This document shows, piece by piece, positions 24,628 through 35,652 of a DNA stretch of 64,000 nt. Within the stretch, counting starts at the first letter, position 1; each line of letters opens with the position of its first letter. The position numbers and the translations under genes were made by a program. Origin of the DNA: Trichaptum fuscoviolaceum (lineage: Eukaryota; Basidiomycota; Agaricomycetes; Hymenochaetales; Trichaptaceae); NCBI GenBank assembly GCA_910574455.1, contig CAJSYZ010000012.1, positions 2,039,317-2,103,316 on the forward strand. Direction: 5' to 3'. The notes under the pieces are model-generated. The model searched no databases. It had not been told where the DNA came from and saw nothing but the letters and a program-made list of their open reading frames with translations.

Positions 24628-26155
24628 AGCACGACTCCTCGTATGCCATAAAGTCCACTTCGGACTCAGGGGTTCGTAGTAAGGTTTGATCATAGAAGAG
24701 AATAGATAATATGAGGGATTAAGAGGTAGCAGAGATGTGGTCCATGCGTTGGCACAATCATCAACTTGAAGTACAGTATGTACTACACGTCCTAACAATA
24801 CTTAGAAGATAATCCAAATGTTCGTACGTCACGGCGCCCGAGCACTTGAGCATTCTTTCGACAGTCATCAGGCGACTGTGTTAATGATAGATTTCCCAGA
24901 ACTTCTGCCTTATTCGAGAGGGGGGGGGGTTCAAAAGATCGCATGTCACCATATCTACGGCAAGGGTGAGCATATTTAGATCGAAATGTGCCTACGATCA
25001 TAGGGCATAAACCGGCCTTCTGAGATACCGGCACAGGCGCGTGTCGTGGCTGTATTGTAACTGACGGGAGAAGACGTCAAGGCCTCGACCTTAGTCTCTG
25101 CGGTATTGCATGCCGACAAGTGCATCAAAATCAAATTACTTGCACGCAGAGCTCGGAGAAAGGCTTCTTCGATCCTATAGCGAGACAAACTATCACAGTC
25201 CGTGCGCGAGACGAACACTGCGCTCAGGCTGGTGCCTGGCGAGATGACGCGATGATGCGGAGATAGTAGAGCAGGTGCCGCCAGCTTACTCAGGTTGATC
25301 AGCCGTAAAGCCAAGAACATCAGATCCCCCTCAGGCAGCAGAAATAAGCTCGTATAACGTACACAAGTTTACGACACTCCCTTGATAACCCATCCGAAGT
25401 TCCAAGGTCATCGGCTTGTAAGTCCTCTTGATAAAACGCAGCACAACCCAGAAAACAGATCCATCCCAGCAGTCAACTCTTGATAGATAGTAAACGCAAC
25501 TTGCCGGGGGAGTCGCAGAGCCTAGAGCGTCCTCGAAAGAAGCATGAGATTGCTATACCGGAAGCAGTATAGATGTTTAGGCAAGGTTAATCGTCGATAG
25601 CTATCGCACGACAGAAAGTCACTTGGCAAAGAGAGCGTCCAGACCATCAGCGATCATCACGATCATCTATGGTCATGGTGGTCGTCAATCAGTTTATGAC
25701 GATGTCGCGCAGGCAAGGGATGCAACTTCGCAGTCGCGCCATTCAAGTCACAAACAGCAACTGAGAAGCCAAGGCAGCCCTGCTGCGCGCGTGCGGCATC
25801 CAATGACCCATATCGCGGAAAGAGTGGAGCATTTGCATTTAATGTGCCTTTGTATATGAACGCGAGATGGATGGATTTCAAGACCTTGGATTATACAGTG
25901 CTTGTCAGTCTCGGTAGCACTTAAACACTCACATCTCATCTTTCTCTCACAATGCTAGACGTCTGGACTGCTGCGCAGGCAGAAAGGCCATCAGAAATAT
26001 TGGAATGTGTCTGAACGGTCATATCTGTTCATTCCAGCGCTATATTAAACAAAAGGCAAATGCATCGACAGCTAAATCAGTTCTTTCTGACTCACATCTC
26101 ATCGTATCCACCGGCAGTATTTCCCAGAGAAGCAGCGCGCTGCTGACTATAGCAA

Positions 26156-28187
26156 CTAAAAGCTCTGCAGGTCGATGCCGGTCGCCGCTATATTCGCGAG
26201 GTAGATAGCCGTCTCGCCCATAATCACGAGGCGCCCCTTCCCCGCAAAAATCATGTTCGCGGATGTCGTGCCGAGGAAGAACTTGCCAATTAATTCTCCG
26301 GTGGGATTCCACACCTGACGAACAGTAACGTCAACTCAAAATCAACTTAGATGAGAAGAAAATGGAAGGGCAGATCTTCCGATCCCCTGGTCACTAGATT
26401 ATACTGCCTACAGATCCTGGAGATGCGAGGACTTAGAAGAGGAGGGCAGATAGTGGTAGTGTACCTCGATGCCTAGCCCGCTCATAAAGCGCGCGCACGG
26501 ACCTCGTTGACGTACTCCATGTCAGGGACGGGCATTACGGATCACATTTGTGTATAATGTATCACCTGTAATCTCGCTTATAGCCTGCAATTATTTTGTC
26601 AAGTCTTCTCTGGTCTAGACAATTCACCCCTATTCGCCCTATTTCCCCGCAAAAGCAGGAACACTTGTTCTCCCGATGGATCCGTGGCAGTACACGAAAA
26701 ACACGAGGAAGAAGACCAAGCTCACCTGAACGCCGTCTCCGGTACCAGAATAGACATTACCCTTTGAGTCGAGTTGTATGCCATCGGGTACACCGTTGTC
26801 CACATAGGCAAAGACGCGTCGATTTGTGAAGGCCTGCGTTGAAGCATCGACATCAAAAGCATATCTGTACATAGAATGTTTACCAGTCAATTGCTTATAT
26901 GAGTGACAAAACTACGCACGGCGGCAGAAGGATAGGGAAGTAAGGTAGAAGTTATGGGAAGAACGTACATAGTCGCCGGTTCCGTCGAATTGTTACCCAG
27001 AAAGCCGCCAGACTCGCCCGTGTCAGTGCTGTACAAATCAGGCTTAAGTGGTGAGTATGAATCAGTTGAATTAAAAGTAATTACTCACACAAAGGCTGTT
27101 TTTCCGTCTGCAGTAAAAGCGATGCCGTTGCATCTAACAAAGCCGTCCGCAACGACACGCAAAACGCCAGTATCGGGGTCAAAGCGATACACCTGGCTAG
27201 GTAGTTCGGGAACACCACGAAATAGGTTCAAGAACCCATAACTGTGATAGCGCCGTCAGCAGTATTCATTGACATCGTCCGTATATTTAAAGCAGCTTAC
27301 GTGACGTCAGTAAAGAAGATCTTTCCGCTCTTAGGATGGATTTTCACATCGTTGAGCGAGTTGAATTGCCGACCGAAGAAATTGTCCAGGAGGACTGTCG
27401 AATTGAACGGCGGCTTGTGGTTCACAAGAACGACATTAGGCGGAAAGTTGGCACGTCCGGAATTTACTATCAAGAGCTCTCCGCGGAAGTTCGTCCCACC
27501 ATTCGTCATCTGGATGTCATCTGAAAGCGGAAGCTAGTTACGCTATAAATGTGAAAAATAACAAATTGTACGAAAAGGGAATACCATACTTTCGTAACAG
27601 TCACCATTCCGCCTTTTGCGATTTGTGGGTCGTCCAAGCTGATCTTAGCAACCTGATTGTTATGATTCAAATCACTCATTCCCAAAGGCCCTCCATCGTT
27701 ACTCGCGAAGGTCACTTCGTTCGTGTCCGGGAAAAATACCGGAGCCTCATGAGCAAACGCGAAACTTTCGTTCACTGCTATCGCCCGGATTGATGGATTT
27801 TCGCCAAGAATAGCTAGAAATTCTTCAGAGAATATTTGAAAGAAGGGCGGAACGTTGCCAGTGGGGTTGAATAGCTCCGAATCGTTTCGGAAAGTCCCGT
27901 TTGTCCCAAGGACTGCGAAGGAAAGAGGGTTGATGAACTAAGAAATGCTTCAGACGGCGATAATGATTCAAATATCATATAGAACATACCACGGACTGGG
28001 GAGGAACTTTCAACCCACTGCCAGCGCCCGTTACATTCCCTCCAGTACCATTAGCATGCTCGACGGCGAACAGCGCCACGAGAGCCGCGAGGATAGCCAA
28101 CATCACAAAGACTATCGATGAGTTTGATCCTGTGTCAAATGTCGCCTTCTCGCTCGAAGTTCCTTTACCCTTGCTCGAATGCACCAC
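26156..28187 (-). CDS. SMP-30/gluconolactonase-like six-bladed beta-propeller protein, membrane-anchored
   Basis: Seven exons, 28187-27990, 27937-27590, 27533-27301, 27241-27089, 27028-26969, 26864-26726 and 26314-26156, sum to 1290 nt and give 429 residues. A hydrophobic helix at about residues 24-43 (IVFVMLAILAALVALFAV) follows a charged N-terminus, so it is an uncleaved anchor or signal segment. The rest is the lactonase-like propeller: GGTNFRGELLIVNSG, FNSLNDVKIHPKSGKIFFTD, FVRCNGIAFTADGKTAF, DNGVPDGIQLDSKGNVYSGTGDGVQVWNP and a final IFAGKGRLVI strand. The NSLND, CNGIAF and VPDG motifs fit the metal-binding loops of SMP-30-type lactonases. The substrate is unknown; many basidiomycete relatives are annotated as lactonohydrolase-like. 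Several NxT/S sites suggest secretion-pathway entry. The last intron (26315-26725, 411 nt) is unusually long. Confidence 0.85.
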
Positions 28188-28762
28188 TTCAGCGCTGGTT
28201 CGCTGGTCGGCTGGAAGAGGTCAAAGTCAAAGGTCAGACCCCATCCTCTACGGCACGGTTTAAGGAGCATCGAGAAGTGCAACGCTTCTCCCGTGCTGAA
28301 ACTCCACTGGAAGAGTTCACCACAAGACGTACATTTCTCACCAGTATCACTCATGACTTGCGAACAGCGTCACGAAACAAGGCTTGTGTTCGTTGTTTGT
28401 GATAGGCAGCTGGTCCTAGCCGTTCGCAATGCACATGGACGTGCTTCTTCCTGCGCTTTCACTGGCCGTCTAGTCGAGCTGTCCAATCCTCGTCGACAAC
28501 ACTGAAGCTTCTGCGAGGAGTTGAAGAGAGATGCACTCAGGGTTGTGCCATGAACGGAAATGTTACTCCTCTCGGTATTGAGGAAGCAAGCTCGAATCGG
28601 TCACAAGACCAGCGGCAAACCGAGCGTTCCGGTAGTTTGTCGTACTATTGCTAACGATGAGATTTCTTGACCTCAACTGTGGCATTCGCGAGGAAGAATA
28701 TGCTACAGTAGATAGCAAAAAAGAATGAGTGAAGTAAGAACTTGAACTTGAAGTTAGTATGA
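28188..28762. other. Upstream region of the SMP-30-like gene
   Basis: Contains the promoter of the leftward SMP-30-like gene and the left flank of the composite repeat. Frames on both strands near 28112-28505 have no recognisable product. Confidence 0.4.
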
Positions 28763-28947
28763 CTCGTTCCTGCGCTCCCGCTCGCTCCCGTCCGTCATGG
28801 ACAACTAGAAAGTAAGGCTTCCTCGAAGGATGCTGTAGTGAAAAATTGGGCTGGCAGGTTCTTGTGGGAGAAGCCGCCCAGGAGCTCGCTGAACAGGTCC
28901 TTGCTCTAGGGCGACTTGGGTTGCCGAGGGACCGACGAGTCAAGCCC
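28763..28947 (+). repeat. Module A, copy 1 (185 bp)
   Basis: The block begins CTCGTTCCTGCGCTCCCGCT and ends CGACGAGTCAAGCCC. It is repeated at 29201-29385 with matching ends and no difference that I can find. Confidence 0.85.
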
Positions 28948-29027
28948 GTCGTCCCCAAGGCACTGCCAACCACGGAAAGACCTCTATGAAGCCTTTGTGA
29001 ATGCTGACAAAGGAGAGGGTGGGTGGG

Positions 29028-29199
29028 TTGCGAAATCTTCGCTGTCTTCTTCGTGCGTCGCCGCTGTCTTGAGGCTCGGAGTCGTCCTTGTTGTCGTGGT
29101 CGATGATGAAGAGACAAGAGTCACACGACGCGACTTGACGTGTGACGTACGCGTGCTCCCGCTTGTCACGAGTCGTGGTACTTCTTCGAAGTCCTTCCA
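29028..29199 (+). repeat. Module B, copy 1 (172 bp) with hairpin
   Basis: Begins TTGCGAAATCTTCGCTGTCT and ends GAAGTCCTTCCA. Exact-looking copy at 30521-30692. It contains an inverted repeat: GTCACACG at 29120-29127, loop ACGCGACTTGA, then CGTGTGAC at 29139-29146. Confidence 0.85.
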
Positions 29200-29200
29200 A

Positions 29201-29385
29201 CTCGTTCCTGCGCTCCCGCTCGCTCCCGTCCGTCATGGACAACTAGAAAGTAAGGCTTCCTCGAAGGATGCTGTAGTGAAAAATTGGGCTGGCAGGTTCT
29301 TGTGGGAGAAGCCGCCCAGGAGCTCGCTGAACAGGTCCTTGCTCTAGGGCGACTTGGGTTGCCGAGGGACCGACGAGTCAAGCCC
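29201..29385 (+). repeat. Module A, copy 2 (185 bp)
   Basis: Second copy of the block at 28763-28947. Here it is followed by a tail (29386-29484) that is absent after copy 1 but also follows the diverged copy near 35.7 kb. Confidence 0.85.
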
Positions 29386-29549
29386 ACAACCGAAGGGAGG
29401 CGCAGCCTCTGACGAGGAGAAACCTCGGCAAACCCACAAGGAAGGCTAAGCCGACCAAGGTCTCCATAGATAGTGCCACCCATGTAAATATATATTAAAG
29501 TGCAATACTCACATTACTTCCGTTCCACCCGCAAATTTCGGCAACAAGC

Positions 29550-30520
29550 AATGGGCTTTGATATAGCAGGTGGCATCTGCTGCTTTTAGGGCGGCTAGCA
29601 TCCGGTGGGCAGCCAGGCTGCATAGTGGGAGCATCCACTAATTAACAATTAAAGACGACCGCAGCCGACTGGGCTTTGTTATAGCAGGTGGCGTCTGCTG
29701 CTTTGAAAGCGGGTAGCGTCCGCTGGGCACACAGACGACCGCAGCCGACTGGGCTTTTTTATAGCAGGTAGTATCTGCTGCTTTTAAAGCGGGTAGCGTC
29801 CTCTGCTTTGAAGGCGGGTAGCGTCCGCTGGGCAGCCAGGCTGCATAGTGGGAGCATCCACTATTTAACAATTAAAGACGACCGCGGCCGACTGGGCTTT
29901 CTTATAGCAGGTGGCGTCTGCTGCTTTGAAAGCGGGTAGCGTCCGCTGGGCACACAGACGACCGCAGCCGACTGGGCTTTTTTATAGCAGGTAGCATCTG
30001 CTGCTTTTAAAGCGGGTAGCGTCCTCTGCTTTGAAGGCGGGTAGCGTCCGCTGGGCAGCCAGGCTGCATAGCGGGATCATCCACTATATAACAATGATTC
30101 GGGTGGCACGAATAAGGCCTCGTCCGAGCAAGCTTTGTTATAGCAGGTAGCGTCTGCTGCTTTGAAAGCAGGTAGCATCTGCAGCTTTGAAAGCAGGTAG
30201 CGTCTGCTGCTTTGAAAGCGGGTAGCGTCCGCTGGGCAGCCAGGCTGCATAGCGGGATCATCCACTATATAACAATGATTCGGGTGGCACGAATAAGGCC
30301 TCGTCCGAGCAAGCTTTGTTATAGCAGGTAGCGTCTGCTGCTTTGAAAGCAGGTAGCATCTGCAGCTTTGAAAGCAGGTAGCGTCTGCTGCTTTGAAAGC
30401 GGGTAGCGTCCGCAAGGCCTTGAGCAGTAAGTCGGGTGGCACGAATAAGGCCTCGTCCGACTGCTTTGTTGAAGCGGGTAGCGTCCGCTAGGTATTGAGG
30501 AAGTAAGTCGGGTGGCACAA
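29550..30520 (+). repeat. Hierarchical GC-rich tandem array
   Basis: The short unit of about 24-27 bp resembles GCTTTGAAAGCGGGTAGCGT plus CYGCT. Units are grouped into higher-order repeats: a 223-bp period (starts at 29671 and 29894, and again 29751 and 29974), and a 181-bp period (GATTCGGGTGGCACG at 30096 and 30277). A GGGCAGCCAGGCTGCATAGYGGG spacer recurs between groups. On the minus strand the array stays open over long stretches, but this follows from the repeat unit and is not evidence of a protein. Confidence 0.8.
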
Positions 30521-30692
30521 TTGCGAAATCTTCGCTGTCTTCTTCGTGCGTCGCCGCTGTCTTGAGGCTCGGAGTCGTCCTTGTTGTCGTGGTCGATGAT
30601 GAAGAGACAAGAGTCACACGACGCGACTTGACGTGTGACGTACGCGTGCTCCCGCTTGTCACGAGTCGTGGTACTTCTTCGAAGTCCTTCCA
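30521..30692 (+). repeat. Module B, copy 2 (172 bp) with hairpin
   Basis: Second copy of 29028-29199, offset by 1493 bp. Its hairpin arms are at 30613-30620 and 30632-30639 with the same 11-nt loop. Confidence 0.85.
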
Positions 30693-33400
30693 GCTATAAC
30701 CCAAAATTTGTAGATTATTACGTAATCATGGACATAATTTGTTTCCGTGCGATGTTCAAGATATTCCAGTACTAGTCACTTCGTCGTGGAGGCAATAGTC
30801 GAACAAAGTATCGAATGTGCATATCAAGTTAGATGTATTCGACAGCAATTGATGGCGCAAATATATGCCCTTTTTAACGACTTTAAACCCTTCTAACCGC
30901 TTAGTAAGCATAACTGACATCACTGCTAGTGTGATGCAAGTGGCTTCAGCGGCCGCTTGCTCGTTTTTGTCTTACCATCTACTTTATCAATCCTGACATC
31001 CCATATCACCTTCATCTAGATCTTATACCTTGATCTATTGTTCCTAACATCTTGTTCGATGCTCTCTACAAACTATCAGGAGCGAACTCATCTATTCACT
31101 GATCGGATATGTCCGGTTACCGCATCACCTCCTAGGCATCGTAGTAGCTCCTTATGCACCTATGCACCGTGACAAATTTGACGCACCTGACACAGCATAT
31201 CTGAGCATCGAGTATCTATGTCAGAATGGATCTGCTCCGAGCCGGTACGCTACTTTCTTCCGCATCGTAATGGCCCTTGATATCACCCGGGTAGGTCTCC
31301 TCGATCCTACTTTCATTAATCAAGTCCATCGCATACCTGCCGTTGACGCCACCCGATCCGAGCGATGGGTTGGCCTCTCTGGAGGAAAAAAGGTGGTCTA
31401 TTGATGCCCGGAACTGATTTACACCCCGATCGGACGGTGTGCAGAAGCTATGTGGTCCTGAATCCTGATGGCTTGTTCGGATGATCTACGAGCTCAAAAC
31501 CAAGCAAAGAATTTCATTTTGTGGTTGCGATCACGCTCTAACCGAACGGATTGCGAAACAGACAGGAGGCGGCCAACGATCGTACGTGCATTTGCAACAG
31601 CTTTAAGCCAGTAAGTGCTGCGGGGAACCGAAGATTTATTATGTGACGGGAGTTGGTAGCCACCTACCGTGACTCGGGCGTTTGGGAGCAGGTATATCAC
31701 AAACGATACCATGCTTGCGAGGCTACTGCCAGTATTTGCCGTGAACCGTGCTCAGTCTCGTTGATATGGGTGCACCAAATGTATGAAGGAGTTATGGACA
31801 ATACATTGTGAATTATTCCCTATGCTACGTGCTGTATTATGCACTGTACATGTTCCTGCACACTATACGAAAGATGAAATGTTCCGACATCTTAAATCAT
31901 CCTGTGGTGAGGCTCAGGCAACAACAGCAGCAGCGGCAGTAGTAGTAGCGTAACTCGCGAGCGTCATCCACATCAGAAAAAATGTCGATATGTACAGACT
32001 TAACTTGCATACATAATTTCACTCCATGGCGATGCAAACAGGGCACATACGCGCAATGAAACACCTTGCCGCCACTCCGTGTTCGCGCCACACACTGCCA
32101 GAGGCACGTCCGCCCCCGACGCGTCGGGGCGACCGGGCGGCCGGGCAACCTAAAACTCAAATTGCTACTGTATCATGGTGGCGTTTGACATTTTCTTGGC
32201 ATTTGTGACATATGTTAAAACGCAGATACTTAAGAGGCACTTTCATTGCCCAAAAAAACACGGATAATCTGCTGGTGGGTGGGATACACAGAGTTTAAAC
32301 TCTAAACGCAAGATGATTCGATAGCTTAGTTTACTATGTACCGTTAATTTTAGCAAGTTCAGAAACCTCGGCATATACATGTCACGGTACATACAAGTAG
32401 AGATTTTGGGAGAGAACGCCGAAGAGCTCTCCATCGTGGTAGATTCGAAGGCATCCGAGTCTATGCAGCTATGCAGCGCTATCTCTCCGTAAAAGTATGT
32501 GATGGAATGGAGACATGACTCACGGCCCACCTCCCTTGCCCTCGGCCTCGCTAGCACTGGCACAGCCGTCTTAGGCGAACGCAAGAATAAGAAGCTCCAA
32601 TACACTGGGATTAGCATATATGGCCCGGGCCGATTTTCATTTCGGAATATAATACGATTCCTATCATAGTAAACTGTACTTGCGGGGGTGGCGACTTGAT
32701 ACCGCATTGCTATCAACAGACCACAAGGGGACCAAAAGCTCCTCTCGCATGCTCATTAGCAGGTTTGTTCGCGCTGCATATGACACTACGTCGGGAAGGA
32801 AGGAAGATACAGAGACCTCGTGGCTACAGTATAGCATGTAGAAAAAGCTGGGAAAAGGTACAAATTTCTTCTTGCACTGGAAGCCACCGTCGCCGATACA
32901 GAATTCTGACGCAATAGGGGGAAGACACTTTATTTTTGCTTCTTTCAACCTTTATTCCTGTAAATATGTACACCAGTTATTTACAAGGAGGCGATGTGAA
33001 AAGCACAGTGCATATATTATACAATCTTTATGTCTTTTGTGATACTGCGAAGTGGTTTATGAAGCTACTGGTACTGCATAAAAGAGAACGACAAGGTGTT
33101 ATGAAAGATGAGAGGAAGATTAACAGATTAATCCGTAAGGAATGCTTGTGATAAGTAGTGTAGAGAATATCAAAACCGAGAGATGTCATCTGAGAATGAG
33201 ATGAGTAGATGAGGGAGCGCAACTAAGAATACCGTAACTAATCGAATCGGCCATGCGAGGTGTGCAAGTGAAAGATAACCCAAAAATCTACAGAAGAGAA
33301 AAGCGGAAAGGAAGCAGTGCGTCAACGCAAAAAAAGAGAACTGGAACAAAATACGGAGAGGATTTACAAGGCACGTACGCATCCGCTCGCGACCTCAGAC
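30693..33400. other. Gene-poor 2.7-kb region
   Basis: No gene supported. Frames near 31162-31404 (plus) and 32243-32716 (minus) lack recognisable motifs. A short run of CAG/CGG/TAG triplets lies at about 31920-31950. Confidence 0.4.
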
Positions 33401-34648
33401 CTAGCGCAAAGCCCGGAGCCGCTTCACGACGTCCTGGTACGCCGCCGGGGTCCATTCATCGTCCACAAGCTGGTGTACATCCGTGCCCTCCTCCCTGCCT
33501 TCCATGGCCCTATCAAAGCTCGAAAGCTCGCCATCATCCTCGAGCACGGCCTGTTGATGATGCGTACGGTGCATAAGATGCCCGGAGAGCGCAGATGGGG
33601 AGCGGTTGAGTGGATTGTGCGGCGGGCCAGTGATGATGCTAACGGACGTGCGCCGGAGCTGCTTGAGCAGGGGACGATCGAGCTTGTCCGCTGGGGTTGG
33701 GGCAGTCGTCGGGCGTCGAAGGTTTGTGCTACTGGACTTGCTAGACGGACCGAAGACGAGTTCCGACGGCACACATTCACCCAGATGGCGCATAAGCTTC
33801 TCCATGCGGCGCTTCCGAATGCGGGCCTCGTCCACCGCAAGGTAATCCAGCTCCAAGTCGATATCAGAAACCTCGACCTCGCTGAGTGCGGTGAGGGACG
33901 TGCTCGACCCTGAGGGGGTGATTGGCGAGGCGGGCAAGCGAGGAGACGACGGACTGGAAGACGTGGAGGAGGGTGACGAGGGCGCAGCTGCCTCTGGTAG
34001 CTCGGACTTGGATGACGCGACCAAAGCGGGAATGCGGAGAACCGGCTGCCGCTGTGCATTGCTTTGTCGGCCGAGCGTAGCCGGTGCAGGCGGGGGAGCC
34101 AGTGACTCACGTCGAGAGAGGTAAGGCTGAGAGAAGAAAGCAGCGGTCGAGTCCGCCTCGCTCGTTCCTGTCGCGGTGGATGCGCCAGACGCAGAGCGCG
34201 AGCGCGAGAGGGTCGGTGTTTGCATTCGTGAGCGGGCATATGAGAAGTCGAATGAGACGGAAGGGTGAGCAACCGTGTCGCTGCTGCGTTTTGCTTTCAA
34301 TGCAGGGCTGGCAGAGCGTGAAGAGCTCGACGTGGAGCACGACTCCCGAGGCTCATCTTCTTCGAGGACGTACGGCGTTGCACCCAGCATCTTCCCAAGC
34401 TTGCGAGACGATTTGATGAGCCGTGTCCGCTGCGCGGCGTCGAGTAGATTACATGTAGGCGGGGGTGCAGCACAAGAAGTAGAAGCAGAATAGGAGTGCA
34501 AAGTGCTTGAGGAGGGGGCACGGTGTGTCATTAGGGCCATGTTCGGCGAATTGATCGGTGACAAGGCGGGCTTGGGCACTTGAAGTACTGGACAAGGCGT
34601 GTCGTCGTCGAACTGGACGTCGTCACTTTTTGTACTGACTATTGTCAA
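33401..34648 (-). CDS. Conserved basidiomycete protein of unknown function, Ser/Pro-rich
   Basis: A single open frame of 415 codons from ATG at 34648 to TAG at 33401, with the strong third-position GC bias of a real gene. The protein is rich in Ser, Pro, Ala and Thr and is predicted to be mostly disordered. One block looks folded and conserved: DYLAVDEARIRKRRMEKLMRHLGECVPSELVF at about residues 258-292. A basic RRMxKLxRxLGExVPxELV motif of this kind is something I recall from many agaricomycete proteins of unknown role. Another helix (AQRTRLIKSSRKLGKMLGATP) lies near residues 72-92. There is no signal peptide or membrane segment. A nuclear or regulatory role would be a guess. No intron is needed. 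Confidence 0.8.
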   Translation of the reverse strand: MTIVSTKSDDVQFDDDTPCPVLQVPKPALSPINSPNMALMTHRAPSSSTLHSYSASTSCAAPPPTCNLLDAAQRTRLIKSSRKLGKMLGATPYVLEEDEPRESCSTSSSSRSASPALKAKRSSDTVAHPSVSFDFSYARSRMQTPTLSRSRSASGASTATGTSEADSTAAFFSQPYLSRRESLAPPPAPATLGRQSNAQRQPVLRIPALVASSKSELPEAAAPSSPSSTSSSPSSPRLPASPITPSGSSTSLTALSEVEVSDIDLELDYLAVDEARIRKRRMEKLMRHLGECVPSELVFGPSSKSSSTNLRRPTTAPTPADKLDRPLLKQLRRTSVSIITGPPHNPLNRSPSALSGHLMHRTHHQQAVLEDDGELSSFDRAMEGREEGTDVHQLVDDEWTPAAYQDVVKRLRALR

Positions 34649-35652
34649 GTGGAAATATTAACGGGAGAGGGAAAGACAACAAGGCGGGAATGGAGAGCAG
34701 GGTGTTATATGCCTCTGGATAAGCATCCGCATTCATTTGTCCACCAGCCGACCTTTCGGAAAATGAACCGACGGACCCTGTCGCGTATTGCATGTTTCGT
34801 TTCGTCGTCAGGGTTGCGTCTTACGTGCAGAACAGAGAGCCAGACGGTGGCGACGGGAGCCTCGTGGCAGTGTTTCGCATAGCCCATCTGCCTGAAAATA
34901 CTCTCTAATCTCCTCCGAATGAATGCGTTTTCTGCTACATTCCCGGAGTCTGTAGGAGCAAAAAGTCCCAAGCGCCACGCACTAGCCCGCTCCTCAACCG
35001 ACACTCACCCGCTTGCCAGTGCCGTGTCCTGCCGAGCCCATTGAGATGTAAGACGGCCGGGAGATACCGCCATTTTTGTATTCAAATCAAGCAGGGCAAG
35101 CCGGACAGATATCTCGGATCTCGCTTGACACACTAGTACCTGTCGGCGCGATTCCCGCCCTATCGTGTCCCGCCCTCGCCGACGCCCGCAGGTGACAAAT
35201 AGATATCTCATGGAATATACCGGGAGAGTCTGTCATTCGAACCTGTGTATGTTGGTCGAGGTCTGCGCAGCATCGCAATCCTACTCTCACCTGGACGACC
35301 AGGCTAACCAAGCTCTTGAATCTCGGCTCAGGCACGCTCGCACAATTGATGCGGTTCGCTTGCAACTTTCTCGCTACGCAGGCCATCTAAAAACGCTATT
35401 CGCTGGAGCCAATCAGCCTAAGAACCGATAGAATGAAGTCTACAACTTGAAGATAGAAAAGAGGAAGCAGGAACGGATACATAAAGTCCATAGGGTTTAG
35501 CTTGCCGTCGGGTGTCTGCCCGCAAAAAGGTTTCTTTACTAATTTCAATGAAGTTGTACTTGGAATTATGTAAGAATGTTGTCATGTGTCGGCCTCGGTT
35601 CCGGATTCATCCAACCTCCCGTCCATCAACAGATGGCAGGTGTTCACCTAGA
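34649..35652. other. Intergenic region upstream of the Ser/Pro-rich gene
   Basis: About 1 kb between the start of the leftward gene and the diverged repeat copy. No coding region is supported. Confidence 0.4.

Larger units (their letters stand above)
20242..26155. other. Gene-poor 5.9-kb region
   Basis: No gene can be supported. Longer frames (21050-21439 minus, 21935-22498 minus, 24976-25320 minus) lack family patterns and do not link through good splice sites. No reverse transcriptase, integrase or transposase motif is readable. Two dyads stand out: an 18-bp palindrome at 20763-20780 and a 10-bp hairpin at 24595-24627. The region may contain decayed mobile elements. Confidence 0.45.
28763..30692 (+). 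mobile_element. Composite repetitive element with internal tandem array
   Basis: A 1.93-kb block built from repeated modules in the order A, spacer, B, A', tail, array, B'. Module A (28763-28947) recurs at 29201-29385 and module B (29028-29199) recurs at 30521-30692; I see no mismatch by eye. The tail (29386-29484) and a GC-rich tandem array (29550-30520) lie between A' and B'. A diverged copy with the order A-tail-short array-B is at 35653-36170, so the unit A-tail-array-B appears mobile or at least dispersed. No transposase, reverse transcriptase or clear terminal repeats are seen, so it would be non-autonomous. The element class is unknown. Confidence 0.6.

Noticed and set aside
29550..30520. 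CRISPR-like array
   Set aside because: Repeats are contiguous and hierarchical with no unique spacers, the DNA is eukaryotic, and no cas genes are present.
30258..30704. 148-codon open frame on the minus strand across the tandem array and module B
   Set aside because: The frame is open because the repeat unit has no stop in that phase. The peptide is just the repeat translated, and the related copy at 36 kb does not preserve it.
33424..34272. 282-codon minus-strand frame overlapping the Ser/Pro-rich gene
   Set aside because: It is a shifted reading of the 415-codon gene and its composition is that of an off-frame GC-rich translation.
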